From Trichocoleus desertorum ATA4-8-CV12 (GTDB taxonomy: Bacteria; Cyanobacteriota; Cyanobacteriia; FACHB-46), in assembly GCA_019358975.1 (NCBI GenBank), contig JAHHIL010000013.1:1-64000 (forward strand): a stretch of 64,000 bases of DNA, in the 5' to 3' direction. Positions 47,316-56,448 of this stretch are shown here, piece after piece. Made by a program: the position numbers and the translations under genes. The notes beneath the pieces were generated by a model. It did no database searches. It was not told the origin of the DNA and saw nothing but the letters and a program-made list of their open reading frames with translations. How positions within the stretch are numbered: the first letter of the stretch is position 1; each line of letters opens with the position of its first letter.

Positions 47316-49394
47316 ATGCAGCCATCCCTTTCTCTAGGCACCATTTTGCCAGGGCGATATCACTTGATCGACCTGCTGGAGCAAGGTATCTATCTGGCCG
47401 AAGATCAAACTCGGTTTAATGAGCTGTATCTGTTGCAAGAGTTCAGGCAGCGTCATCCTGGCGCTTACTCACTCGAAGTCATTCGGGGAGTCTTTCAACA
47501 AGAAGCAGCAGTGCTTTACGAATTGCAGCATCCTCAGATTCCTCGGTTTCGCGGCATCATCACGTATGCCGATTCCTTCTTTGTGGTGCAAGAGTATGTT
47601 GAGGGGGCCACTTGTCAAGCATGGCTGGAGGAGCGGTTAACCCAGAACCAGGCTTTCTCAGAAGCAGAAGTGATGCAGTTGCTTTGGCATGTGCTGCCTG
47701 TATTGCTGCATGTTCACAGTCGAGGCATTATTCATGGCAATCTCTCTCCAGCCAGCATTCTGATTCGGCAACGAGATGGCGCACCGATACTGACCAATTT
47801 CGGCTTAATTCGGGAAATCGCTACTGACTTAGAACTTTATTATCCTGGCCCTAGGAGGCATCTCAGCCCATCTGGCTACCTGCCTAAAGAACAACTGCAA
47901 TCTGGCACAGTTTATCGCAACAGCGATCTCTATGCCTTAGCTGCGACGGCGGTTGTCTTACTCACAGGCCAGGAACCTCGCATGCTCTACAATTCCCGGC
48001 GACAACTGTGGTCCTGGGAGTCTTGGGCGACGGTTTCACCAGGGTTCGCTCAGATTCTCAGTCGCATGCTGAGTGCCAAGCCGCAAACTCGCTATGCTTC
48101 AGCAGGTAAAGTGATTCGCGCCTTGCAAGCTCTGTTTGTCCAACCCATTTACATTCCCTCACCTTCTACCCTGGCGCTAGCTCCCCAACACAACAACCCG
48201 CCGCCTGTAGTAGCACCAGAACCAGCGTTAACAGCGCTAGAGCCAGAGCTAGCCCCTGAGCCAAAATTAAATTCAGAGCTAGTGCCAAGCTCAGCACCAG
48301 AGCTAGCGGCAGAATTAGCACCCGAATTAGCACCAGAAGTACAATCTTTTATTCCTCTATCAGACCTGACAGAAGAGGAAAGTGAGATTACTTGGATGGG
48401 TTCAGCTCTAGCAGTAGCCGCACTGTTACTCACTTTATTAGTGATGGGGATACTCGCTGGAACGGCTTGGCGATCGCTACGGCAAATGCAGCAAGCCCGC
48501 TCAGATTCCTCCGCCCCTACGGTGGTGCAAGCAGCGGCTCAGTCCCGCACTGCCACCAAATCTTCAGCCGCTCCTAGCCCAACTCCTAAGTCCGAGAATG
48601 ACATTCATGCAGCTTTGCGCGATCGCCGTCGGCGTTTGGGGGTGAACTATGACCTCTTTGTGCATTTAGTTGATACGGTTTTTTACACAGAACACTCAGA
48701 ACTCAACGACCGTCGTCTCAGCTTCGAGCCATCCGATCGAGCGTTGCGCCGCGAGTGGAATGCCACGGCAGAAAAACTACTCAATAAGCTAGAAACCCTT
48801 AGCGAAGAGTCCCGCAATCGCTTAGGACGCTACAGTCAGCAAGACTATGACCAGTGGGTAATGGGCCTAGAGCGCCAACGTCTCAGCCGTCCGACCTTTG
48901 CCCAGTTGGTGGATGCCAAGTTCTATCATCTGTTTCCAGAGCAACAAGAGCGCTATTTAGACCCCAACCGATTTGGTCAGGTCTGGTACGCGATCGCGGA
49001 GGAAACCTTCAAAGCGATCCAAGCAGGCTCTGCCTTTTCTATGCTCCAGCTTGGCCCTAAAAACCCTAGCCAAACCTTGACAGCCACTCTCAAGCCTGGG
49101 GAAGGCAAAGTTTACGTGGCCAATTTAAGCCAAGGGCAGACGATCCAAGTCGCCTTGCAAGCTCCGAGTAAAGGCACCCGGTTGTCTATTTATTCTCCCG
49201 ATCGCCGTTCCGCTGGTGCTCAAGCGCTGATTAACGACACACCCAAAACGAGTTGGTCGGGCACGCTACCCCGTCCTGGCTACTACGAAATTGTGATTCT
49301 TTCTAATTCACCCGAAATTATTCGTTATCAACTCAATCTAACCCTCCAATCTCAGACCGCCACGCCTCCTAACGAACCATCCTTTGACGGGTAA
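47316..49394 (+). CDS. Pseudokinase paralogue of the upstream Ser/Thr kinase
   Basis: 692 aa, same plan as the preceding gene minus the zinc ribbon: kinase fold, linker, one membrane helix (about 355-378), extracytoplasmic LRDRRRRLGVNYDLFVHLVD...HLFPEQQERYL region and PPC-like domain (GEGKVYVANLSQGQTI). The Gly-rich loop is lost (LLEQGIYLAEDQ), the ATP Lys is Gln41 (LYLLQEF), HRD is HGN (130-132) and DFG is NFG (151-153). All three catalytic residues being changed argues for a regulatory role. The linker has repeats of PELAPE. Its 3' end overlaps the opposite-strand gene by 26 bp. Confidence 0.93.
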   Translation: MQPSLSLGTILPGRYHLIDLLEQGIYLAEDQTRFNELYLLQEFRQRHPGAYSLEVIRGVFQQEAAVLYELQHPQIPRFRGIITYADSFFVVQEYVEGATCQAWLEERLTQNQAFSEAEVMQLLWHVLPVLLHVHSRGIIHGNLSPASILIRQRDGAPILTNFGLIREIATDLELYYPGPRRHLSPSGYLPKEQLQSGTVYRNSDLYALAATAVVLLTGQEPRMLYNSRRQLWSWESWATVSPGFAQILSRMLSAKPQTRYASAGKVIRALQALFVQPIYIPSPSTLALAPQHNNPPPVVAPEPALTALEPELAPEPKLNSELVPSSAPELAAELAPELAPEVQSFIPLSDLTEEESEITWMGSALAVAALLLTLLVMGILAGTAWRSLRQMQQARSDSSAPTVVQAAAQSRTATKSSAAPSPTPKSENDIHAALRDRRRRLGVNYDLFVHLVDTVFYTEHSELNDRRLSFEPSDRALRREWNATAEKLLNKLETLSEESRNRLGRYSQQDYDQWVMGLERQRLSRPTFAQLVDAKFYHLFPEQQERYLDPNRFGQVWYAIAEETFKAIQAGSAFSMLQLGPKNPSQTLTATLKPGEGKVYVANLSQGQTIQVALQAPSKGTRLSIYSPDRRSAGAQALINDTPKTSWSGTLPRPGYYEIVILSNSPEIIRYQLNLTLQSQTATPPNEPSFDG

Positions 49395-50025
49395 CAACGC
49401 GGTTAATCGGTGGATTGTTGGCCATAGAGTAAGCCATATTCAAAATATTTTGCCGCTCTCCTGAAAAGAAACTCACGGTGTACACTAAGCCATTTTGTTC
49501 CCAGATCACAGAAGAAAATCGAGAGGCAGGTTTAAGGCTAGAGCCTGGTAAGAAATGACCCTGCACTCCTTCTGCCAACTTAATCGGAGCCGCCGCAGCT
49601 TGATGTTTTTTTAGTTCGATCTGAGCACTTTCTGAGTTTTTACTCTCTACCGAGAAGCTGCCGATCAAGCAAGGCTGAGGGCCAATATCGCAAGTGAACA
49701 GCCCCACGGTCATACCAGGAGGCGACTGGGACGGAAACACTTTAACAATGAGTTCATCAATAAAATCTTGATCTCCTGGGCCACTCAAACTAATTTGCGA
49801 TGGCAGACGCATGACCAAATTTGGCGGCAAAGTCTGGCTGATCTGATCTAGATGGGGTCTAAAAATATCGGCAGGCACAGCAGCAGCTTTAGGGGAACTG
49901 CCACCCACCACTAAAGCCGCAGATAAAGCAGCAGAGGCAACTAAGCAGTAGCGACGCAATCGGCGGTAGATCACCGGAACTCCTGGCACTCCAAAGAAAA
50001 ATTGGGCTAGCAGTGACAAACTCAC
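49369..50025 (-). CDS. Exported protein, unknown
   Basis: 218 aa. The first 50 residues contain a signal peptide after a basic stretch (YRRLRRYCLVASAALSAALVVGGSSPKAAA), so the real start may be further in. The mature part is a single beta-rich domain with LPSQISLSGPGDQDF, a possible disulfide pair in FTCDIGPQPCLIG, and SSVIWEQNGLVYTVSFF. No family recognised. Located convergently with, and overlapping, the pseudokinase gene; a periplasmic partner for its extracytoplasmic domain is possible but unproven. Confidence 0.75.
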   Translation of the reverse strand: MSLSLLAQFFFGVPGVPVIYRRLRRYCLVASAALSAALVVGGSSPKAAAVPADIFRPHLDQISQTLPPNLVMRLPSQISLSGPGDQDFIDELIVKVFPSQSPPGMTVGLFTCDIGPQPCLIGSFSVESKNSESAQIELKKHQAAAAPIKLAEGVQGHFLPGSSLKPASRFSSVIWEQNGLVYTVSFFSGERQNILNMAYSMANNPPINRVVTRQRMVR

Positions 50026-50166
50026 ATCACCTTCAGGATGCCGATGCGATCGCTGAAGATGGCCTCAGATATTGTGGGCCAATTCTCGCGGTTTCTTAGC
50101 ATGCTGCTGAGAAAAATATAGATTTCACAACAGATTGCAACTAATTGGCACGTAACGGGTCTAGGC

Positions 50167-50466
50167 TCACACACTTCTAGGATGAAATCGAGGATGTAAT
50201 AGTGGCTCAACCGCATACCCTGAGCGCAAATGCTCGTTCACAACAACTGGGACATCGCTAGGTTGGACTCGGCAATACCAAACCTCATCGGGTACCACTC
50301 GCACATTCGGCCCCATATTGCACTGACCTAGGCAACCACTCGCTTGAATATCGGCCTCAGGAACCAGATTGGCTTGAAACGCTGCCAAAACTTGGGCCGA
50401 GCCTCTGGCTAGACAGTTCTGATATTGACAAACTAAAACTTGACGCTGACCTGCCGCATCTTCCAA
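50167..50466 (-). CDS. Thioredoxin-like [2Fe-2S] ferredoxin domain protein
   Basis: 99 aa. Cluster ligands in the order C13 (VCQYQNC) C18 and, further on, CLGQC (two Cys, near 45 and 49), the pattern of the thioredoxin-fold ferredoxins also found in NuoE. LVCQYQNCLARGSAQVLAAF and GCLGQCNMGPNVRVVPDEVWYCRV are the diagnostic stretches. Soluble electron carrier or regulator; its partner is not known. Preceded by a very strong hairpin that separates it from the CobW gene. Confidence 0.9.
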   Translation of the reverse strand: MEDAAGQRQVLVCQYQNCLARGSAQVLAAFQANLVPEADIQASGCLGQCNMGPNVRVVPDEVWYCRVQPSDVPVVVNEHLRSGYAVEPLLHPRFHPRSV

Positions 50467-50468
50467 CT

Positions 50469-50543
50469 AAAAAATTCCCCGTGCTGTTTCCCCATTCTAG
50501 AAAAGCTACAAATTCTCTAGCCTAGGGAAAAGCACGGGGATTT
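50469..50543 (-). terminator. Strong terminator or attenuator between cobW-type gene and ferredoxin gene
   Basis: On the minus strand, ATCCCCGTGCT (about 50541-50531) pairs with AGCACGGGGAAT (near 50485-50474), the stem continuing with TTTCCC/GGGAAA, and ends in TTTTTT. A second small stem CTAGA/TCTAG lies in the loop. Only 3 bp before the ferredoxin start codon. Confidence 0.8.
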
Positions 50544-50583
50544 CAAAAGTCAGCGATCGCTCAACTTTGCTAGCTGGCGTTAA

Positions 50584-51762
50584 TTACTTACCAAACCCTC
50601 GACCCCGGTTAGTAGAAGGCATGCAGAGGCACTTTTCCAGTTGCGATCGCAGAGCATCGTGATCTAAGTCTTGGCCGATCAGCACCAACTGGTTTTTGGG
50701 CTGGCCGTTCCAGGTGTCATCTTCGAGCGAGAAACGCTTGCCACTGAGGTGAAACACATGACGTTTGGGGCTTTCGTCAAACCAGAGGATGCCTTTAGCC
50801 CGGAAGATACCAGCAGGTAATTGACTATCTAGAAAGTGTTGGAACTTCTTAATCGCAAAGGGTTTGTCGCTCTGGAAAGATAGAGAGGTAAAGCCATCAT
50901 TCTCTAAGTGGTGCGAGTGATGGTCGTGATCATGGTGATCGTGAGTGCATTGACCATGATCATGATCGCAAGCTGAGTGATCGTCATGAGCCTGATGATC
51001 GTGGTGGTCGTGATGATCGTGCTCAGCATGGTCATGATGGTGATCATGGTCATGATGGTGGTCGTGGTGATGATCTTGGTTTGGTTCGGGCTCGCTGGGG
51101 TTGAAATATTTGTCCGATTCAAACAGACCCACACTCAGAATCAGAGGCAGGGCCACTTGGGACTTAGTGGTTCGCAGAATTCGAGCGTCTTTCTTCACGT
51201 CCCGAATCTTTAGCTCTAGAGCATCCGCATCGGCTTCATCCACCAAGTCAACCTTGTTGAGCAGGATGATGTCGCCGTAAGCAATCTGGTTGTAAGCGGC
51301 TTCGCTGTTGAACAAATCCAGGCTGTAGTTTTCGGCATCAACTACCGTCACAATCGAATCGAGGCGGGTCAAGTCGCGCAGTTCTGTACCCAAAAAAGTT
51401 AGCGCTACAGGTAGTGGATCGGCTAAGCCAGTGGTTTCAACTACCAGATAATCTACGCGCTCTTGCCGTTCTAGAATTTTGTAAACGGCTTCTAGCAAGT
51501 CGTTGTTGATGGTGCAGCAAATACAACCGTTGCTGAGTTCCACCATGTCATCGCCTGTTTTCACAATCAGCTCGTTGTCGATGCCGATTTCACCAAACTC
51601 ATTCACCAGAACTGCAGTTTTCACCCCCTGCTGATTGGTCAGGATATGGTTTAGCAGCGTCGTCTTACCACTACCGAGGAAGCCAGTAATGATCGTGACT
51701 GGCAGACCATGCTTGGGGGCATCCATTGCCTGAATTTGAGCGGGATCAGTGGCTGATTGCAT
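50584..51762 (-). CDS. CobW/COG0523 GTPase, likely zinc metallochaperone
   Basis: 392 aa. P-loop GFLGSGKTTLLNHIL (about 25-39), the metal-binding CICCT (CxCC) motif, Walker B VVETTGLADP, NKVD specificity motif, then a striking His/Asp-rich segment (about 228-286, dozens of His in DHHHDH-type runs), then the CobW_C domain (KPFAIKKFQHFLDSQLP ... KGILWFDESPKRHVFHLSG). The family delivers Zn or Co to enzymes; the His-rich loop suggests zinc or nickel storage. No clear Zur box seen upstream. Confidence 0.93.
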   Translation of the reverse strand: MQSATDPAQIQAMDAPKHGLPVTIITGFLGSGKTTLLNHILTNQQGVKTAVLVNEFGEIGIDNELIVKTGDDMVELSNGCICCTINNDLLEAVYKILERQERVDYLVVETTGLADPLPVALTFLGTELRDLTRLDSIVTVVDAENYSLDLFNSEAAYNQIAYGDIILLNKVDLVDEADADALELKIRDVKKDARILRTTKSQVALPLILSVGLFESDKYFNPSEPEPNQDHHHDHHHDHDHHHDHAEHDHHDHHDHQAHDDHSACDHDHGQCTHDHHDHDHHSHHLENDGFTSLSFQSDKPFAIKKFQHFLDSQLPAGIFRAKGILWFDESPKRHVFHLSGKRFSLEDDTWNGQPKNQLVLIGQDLDHDALRSQLEKCLCMPSTNRGRGFGK

Positions 51763-51998
51763 AGCGTGACTAGTCAGTAATTGCTAGAACAAGAGTTTTT
51801 TGAATTCGAAGCAACCTCAACATTTAGCGTGAGTGTAACGAAGTCTCAAGCCGATGTTGGGCCATCTCCCATATTAGGCGATCGCTCTGGCGAATGACTG
51901 GTTAAGCGATCGCCTTTCTCAAATCAGAGCGCTGTGCCTAGTACCCTAGTAGAATCAAAATGTTTAGCCTTACGTCCCTCAAACATCCCTAGTTCACA

Positions 51999-53519
51999 AT
52001 GCCCCTAACGCTCTACAACAGCCTCACCCGTCGCAAGGAACCTTTTGAGCCGATTGAACCTAGTAAGGTGCGGATGTATTGCTGTGGCGTAACGGTGTAC
52101 GACTACTGCCACCTGGGTCATGCTCGTTCTTACATTGTTTGGGATACGGTGCGGCGTTATTTGCAATGGCGTGGCTTTGACGTGCGCTACGTGCAAAACT
52201 TCACCGACATTGATGACAAGATTCTCAACCGGGCACGGGAGCAGGGCGTTTCTCCGCGAGAAATTGCGGATCGCTACACCGAAGCTTACCTGGAAGACAT
52301 GGCGCGGCTGAACATTCTCGAAGCTGATGAGTATCCCCGTGCCACCCATACCCTTGATGGCATCAAGCGCTTGATTCATGAGCTAGAGCAAAAGGGGTTT
52401 GCCTATGCAGCGGATGGCGATGTCTACTACAAGGTGCGGCAGTTTTCGGAGTACGGCAAACTCTCTGGGCGCAAGCTAGATGACATGCAAGCTGGGGCTA
52501 GTGGCCGTGTCGAAGTGTCAGTAGAGGAGCAGAAAAAGCAAGACCCCTTTGACTTTGCCCTGTGGAAGGCAGCGAAACCAGGTGAGGAATTTTGGGAGTC
52601 TCCTTGGGGTCAAGGTCGTCCGGGATGGCATATCGAGTGCTCGGCGATGGTTCGGGAACACTTGGGCGACACAATCGACATCCACGTGGGCGGTGCCGAC
52701 CTAGTCTTCCCCCACCACGAAAATGAGATTGCCCAGTCGGAAGCAGCGACAAGCCACCCCTTAGCGCATTACTGGCTCCACAACGGCATGGTAAATGTGG
52801 GCGGCGAGAAAATGTCCAAATCCTTGGGCAACTTCACCACGATTCGGCAAATGTTGGATCATGGCCTGAATGCTATGGTGTTGCGGCTATTTGTTTTACA
52901 GGCGCACTACCGCAAACCCATTGACTTTACCGATGAAGCGATCGCCTCTGCTAACAACAGTTGGGACACACTGAAAGAAGGATTGTTATTCGGCTATCAA
53001 TACGGGGAGCAACTGAACTGGCCCGATCGCCAAGATTCTGACTTTGGGAATTCCGCCAACATGCGGATTGATATTGAGAGTGATCCTGTGCAACGCTTTC
53101 AGACAGCAATGGATGACGACTTTAACACCCCTGGAGGCGTCGCCGTTTTGTTCGAACTTGCCAAAGATCTACGCCGTGAAGGCAACCTCCTAATTCATCA
53201 AGGTGAAACAAAGCTCGACTCTCAAACGTTGAGACAAAAGTGGCAGACTTTAGTGGTACTAGCTCAGGTTTTGGGTTTAGAGATCCGTCCACAAGCCATG
53301 CCGACCGAATTCGGTTCAGGTCAAGAATCGGATTCTGGCATTGAGTTAAGTCCCTCTGGCCTAACGAATGCAGAAATCGAGCAACTCATCCAACAAAGGC
53401 AGGAGGCTCGCAAGGCCAAAAACTTTGGGGAGAGCGATCGCATTCGGGATGAGTTAAAAGCCCAAGGAATCACTTTAGTGGATCAACTGGGTGGCGTCAC
53501 AACCTGGCACCACAGCTAG
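51999..53519 (+). CDS. cysS: Cysteinyl-tRNA synthetase
   Basis: 506 aa class I synthetase. HIGH motif [13 protein letters not shown] motif [10 protein letters not shown]; the zinc ligands are Cys in [12 protein letters not shown], Cys in GWHIECSAM and His/Glu in [13 protein letters not shown]-terminal DALR helical domain is normal, with one Asp/Ser-rich insertion (about 430-450). Charges tRNA-Cys. Monocistronic. Confidence 0.98.
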   Translation: MPLTLYNSLTRRKEPFEPIEPSKVRMYCCGVTVYDYCHLGHARSYIVWDTVRRYLQWRGFDVRYVQNFTDIDDKILNRAREQGVSPREIADRYTEAYLEDMARLNILEADEYPRATHTLDGIKRLIHELEQKGFAYAADGDVYYKVRQFSEYGKLSGRKLDDMQAGASGRVEVSVEEQKKQDPFDFALWKAAKPGEEFWESPWGQGRPGWHIECSAMVREHLGDTIDIHVGGADLVFPHHENEIAQSEAATSHPLAHYWLHNGMVNVGGEKMSKSLGNFTTIRQMLDHGLNAMVLRLFVLQAHYRKPIDFTDEAIASANNSWDTLKEGLLFGYQYGEQLNWPDRQDSDFGNSANMRIDIESDPVQRFQTAMDDDFNTPGGVAVLFELAKDLRREGNLLIHQGETKLDSQTLRQKWQTLVVLAQVLGLEIRPQAMPTEFGSGQESDSGIELSPSGLTNAEIEQLIQQRQEARKAKNFGESDRIRDELKAQGITLVDQLGGVTTWHHS

Positions 53520-53705
53520 TATTTCACTACGTTGATTTTGCTAGTTAGGGTTGGGGGTCAGGTGAAGCCAGTCTTACAAATCCAATAGGGAAACACTAGC
53601 AACCAGTGTTAAAGCCGAGCAGGGAGGGGCAGCCATGAGGTTTCCTCTCCTCATCCATTGCTTTTGTGATTTTGCTCAAAGTTAAGCGCTATTTAACAAC
53701 AAACG

Positions 53706-55145
53706 ATGATATCTGAACTTTCAAGGGCGATCGCGGCTCTAGATATTCCCGCTGATTGGATAGGTCTGCGAGCCGTTAAAGACACTTCCTCAACTTATGC
53801 CGTCCGTGATGGCAAACCTGAAGCCAACGGCAAATCTCTGACCCAAGGCGTCATGGTAGAAGTGTTGGTAAATGGTCAACTGGGCTATGGAGCTACCAAT
53901 TCTCTAAAGCTAGAAAGTTTGCAAGCGGCAGCCAAAACTGCTTACCAGCAAGCTTTTACGGCTAGTGAATGGTCGATTCACCCCACCACAGTGGCAGAAC
54001 GGCCTAAAGTGGTCGGGCAATATACGTCACCGTTTCTAAAACCCTTTCAATCTCTAACAGCTGGGGAAATTAACGAGGTGCTGGTCAAGCTCTGTCAGAC
54101 CCTGAAGATATCTGATCAGATCGTGCAAACCAGTGCCGCCGCCCATACCAGAGAAATCGAAACTTGGTTTGTCAGCAGCAATGGCTCTGAGGTTTATCAA
54201 AAATTCCTCACTTTGGCGACCGACTACGCTGCAACCGCTCAAGCAGGCGCGATCGTGCAACGGCGCAGTCATAATGGCTGGTTAGCCCACTGTTCTCAGG
54301 GCGGGATGGAACTGTTTTTAACTCCTGAACTATGGGATGAAGTCAAGCAGGTGGGGGAGCAAGCCGTGGAGTTGCTGAGTGCTGAAGAATGCCCAACCAC
54401 GGCTACGACGCTGGTTCTCGATCCAGACCAAATGCTGTTACAAATTCATGAAAGCGTGGGGCATCCGCTAGAACTCGATCGCATCTTAGGAGATGAGCGA
54501 AATTATGCCGGGGGCAGTTTCGTCAAACCAAAGGATTTTGGGCATTTGGTTTACGGTTCACCGCTGATGAATATCACCTTTGACCCCACGGTTCCGGGTG
54601 AGTTTTCTAGCTACAGCTTTGACGATACTGGCGTGCCTGCGACCCGTGAGTATGTGATCCGCGAGGGTGTGTTAGAGCGTGGTCTAGGAAGTCTAGAAAG
54701 CCAAGCTCGACTGGGGCTACCAGGGGTGGCTTGCGCACGAGCTACTTCTTGGAATCGTCCGGCGATCGATCGCATGGCGAACCTAAATTTAGAACCGGGG
54801 AATGCCAGCTTTGAGGAGGTCATCGGCAACATTGAACATGGGATTTACATGCAATCTAACCGTTCTTGGTCGATTGATGACCAGCGGCACAAATTCCAAT
54901 TTGGTTGCGAATACGCCAGGTTGATTGAGAACGGTCAACTTACCAAGACTCTACGCAATCCCAACTACCGGGGAACGACACCCGAATTTTGGCGGAGCTT
55001 GTCTCAAGTGGGCGATCGCTCAACCTGGAAGCTGTATGGTTCTCCAGTCTGTGGTAAGGGTGAGCCAAATCAGACTATTTGGGTTGGGCACGCAGCCCCG
55101 GTTTGTGCCTTTGCCAATATTGAAGTGTTTGGAGGTGGCGCGTAA
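53706..55145 (+). CDS. tldD: Metalloprotease TldD subunit
   Basis: 479 aa. Zinc site HESVGH (HExxxH) in MLLQIHESVGHPLELDRILGDE near 255, plus the downstream family block GEFSSYSFDDTGVPATREYVI and the Cys ligand region. In the TldD/TldE heterodimer this subunit holds the zinc and the partner the substrate path; E. coli TldDE matures microcins and CcdA-type peptides. Partner gene pmbA is at 56449; a TnpB element sits between, beginning one base after this stop. Confidence 0.95.
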   Translation: MISELSRAIAALDIPADWIGLRAVKDTSSTYAVRDGKPEANGKSLTQGVMVEVLVNGQLGYGATNSLKLESLQAAAKTAYQQAFTASEWSIHPTTVAERPKVVGQYTSPFLKPFQSLTAGEINEVLVKLCQTLKISDQIVQTSAAAHTREIETWFVSSNGSEVYQKFLTLATDYAATAQAGAIVQRRSHNGWLAHCSQGGMELFLTPELWDEVKQVGEQAVELLSAEECPTTATTLVLDPDQMLLQIHESVGHPLELDRILGDERNYAGGSFVKPKDFGHLVYGSPLMNITFDPTVPGEFSSYSFDDTGVPATREYVIREGVLERGLGSLESQARLGLPGVACARATSWNRPAIDRMANLNLEPGNASFEEVIGNIEHGIYMQSNRSWSIDDQRHKFQFGCEYARLIENGQLTKTLRNPNYRGTTPEFWRSLSQVGDRSTWKLYGSPVCGKGEPNQTIWVGHAAPVCAFANIEVFGGGA

Positions 55146-56400
55146 ACTTCCCCGCGCTAAAGCGACGGGGCTTTCAGTAGCCCTGAGACTGCCTGTTCAA
55201 GCGAGCAAAACAATCCCGAACCTCTAGGCTGCGTTACTGACAGCCCCAAAGCAGCAATATTCAAAGCTCCATTCAGATCAGCGTCACCATGCCAGCCACA
55301 ATGCCCACACTTGAATTTTTTGTCAGACCTCAAGCCAATGTGCAAGCACTGGTTACAGGTCTGGCTGGTGTAGGCAGGATTGACGGCGACAACCTCAACC
55401 CCTTCTTTAATGCCTTTGTATTCGAGGAATTGACGCAGTTGATAGAACGCCCAACTGTTAGACCGTCTCCGTTCGGTCTTACTTCTTGGTTGTTGGTTAG
55501 TTCTATCTCGAATGCCCGTCAAATTCTCGATTGCAATAGTGGCATTGAGTTGTTTTGCCTCACGGATAATGGAGGCGCTGATGGAATGGTTCAGCCATTG
55601 CTGAAAACGTCGCTCTCTGCCCGACAGCCGTTTCAAGACCTGTCTCGCTCGTCTGCGAGTCGATCTTGTGCCCTTCGAGGCTTTGACCTGGAGAGACGTT
55701 CTAACTCTAGAAAACCTATCCCGAATGCCGTTCAACTGCTTGCCGTCCCAACCCCTGTCGGTGCTGGTTTTAGCGATTTCGCGTCGCCCAAGATCAACAC
55801 CAATCACTTTGTCAGACTTGATAGGGTCTGGAGCGGTATCGGTCAGTTGAATGTGGATATAGTGGGAGCCATCATGATGCTTGCACAGCTGGGCAGAAGT
55901 GGGTTTTCGTCCCTTCAATTTGCCTCGCTGATAATTGCCAACATTCAGCTTGATGTGTTCCCGTCCATCCAAAAGCGTCAGGCTAACCGTCCAATCCTTT
56001 TCTCTGAAAGCAAAGAGCCGCGCATCGTAATCAGCCGACGTAGGCTTGAACTGCTTAACGGGCTTGTCTTTCAGCTTGGCGGTCTTACGGCTTGCTCCGA
56101 CTCTGGCACAAACTCTAACAGCTTGATTGGCGCTCAACCCAAACTGTTCTCGCAACTGGTTGTAGACCAGACTTTGAATCGTGGTCTTGCTGGTTACGGA
56201 TGGTTTAACGGTCTGATTCGCAAAATTGCAAGCATCCGCAAACGCCTTCAACAATGCGTCAATCTTGGCGCTTTGTTCAGGTGTAGGTTGAAGCTTGCAA
56301 GTCAGTGTCAGCTTTTGTTCCATCCTATGATTATCTCACATGTGAACCCATGAAAGTATCTGTATCACCAAGGCGGCTAAAGCCGCTTGAGTCGGTTTTC
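55146..56400 (-). mobile_element. IS200/IS605-type TnpB-only element, between tldD and pmbA
   Basis: Right end at 55146-55173 with hairpin CCCCG-CGC-TAAA-GCG-A-CGGGG (55150-55170) that overlaps the tnpB stop, as in omega-RNA scaffolds. Left-end candidate hairpin AAGGCGGCTAAAGCCGCTTG at about 56371-56390. No TnpA (Y1 transposase) gene accompanies it, so it must be moved in trans. The left boundary is approximate. Confidence 0.75.
55157..56323 (-). CDS. tnpB: RNA-guided endonuclease TnpB
   Basis: 388 aa, ordinary TnpB length. RuvC catalytic residues are all present: D177 in GVDLGRREIA, E266 in AIENLTG, D349 in GDADLNGALNIAA; zinc ribbon CNQC...CGHC (C323, C326, C339, C342). The N-terminal helical domain (LTCKLQPTPEQSAKIDALLKAF) and a basic region follow the usual plan. 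It should cut DNA guided by an omega RNA made from its 3' end. The large plus-strand frame opposite it is a shadow. Confidence 0.95.
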   Translation of the reverse strand: MEQKLTLTCKLQPTPEQSAKIDALLKAFADACNFANQTVKPSVTSKTTIQSLVYNQLREQFGLSANQAVRVCARVGASRKTAKLKDKPVKQFKPTSADYDARLFAFREKDWTVSLTLLDGREHIKLNVGNYQRGKLKGRKPTSAQLCKHHDGSHYIHIQLTDTAPDPIKSDKVIGVDLGRREIAKTSTDRGWDGKQLNGIRDRFSRVRTSLQVKASKGTRSTRRRARQVLKRLSGRERRFQQWLNHSISASIIREAKQLNATIAIENLTGIRDRTNQQPRSKTERRRSNSWAFYQLRQFLEYKGIKEGVEVVAVNPAYTSQTCNQCLHIGLRSDKKFKCGHCGWHGDADLNGALNIAALGLSVTQPRGSGLFCSLEQAVSGLLKAPSL

Positions 56401-56448
56401 CTCCCTACTCTAGAGAGCCAGGGCTTCCAACCATCCCAGGAGTTTTAG

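Noticed and set aside
50022-50216. 64-aa minus-strand frame between the exported protein and the ferredoxin gene
   Set aside because: Overlaps the ferredoxin 3' end and lacks a ribosome-binding site or protein-like pattern.
50900-51070. CRISPR-like or minisatellite array
   Set aside because: The repetitive DNA is the coding sequence for the His-rich loop of the CobW-type protein.
55289-56353. 354-aa plus-strand open frame
   Set aside because: Lies opposite the intact tnpB gene and has no recognisable protein features; antisense shadow.
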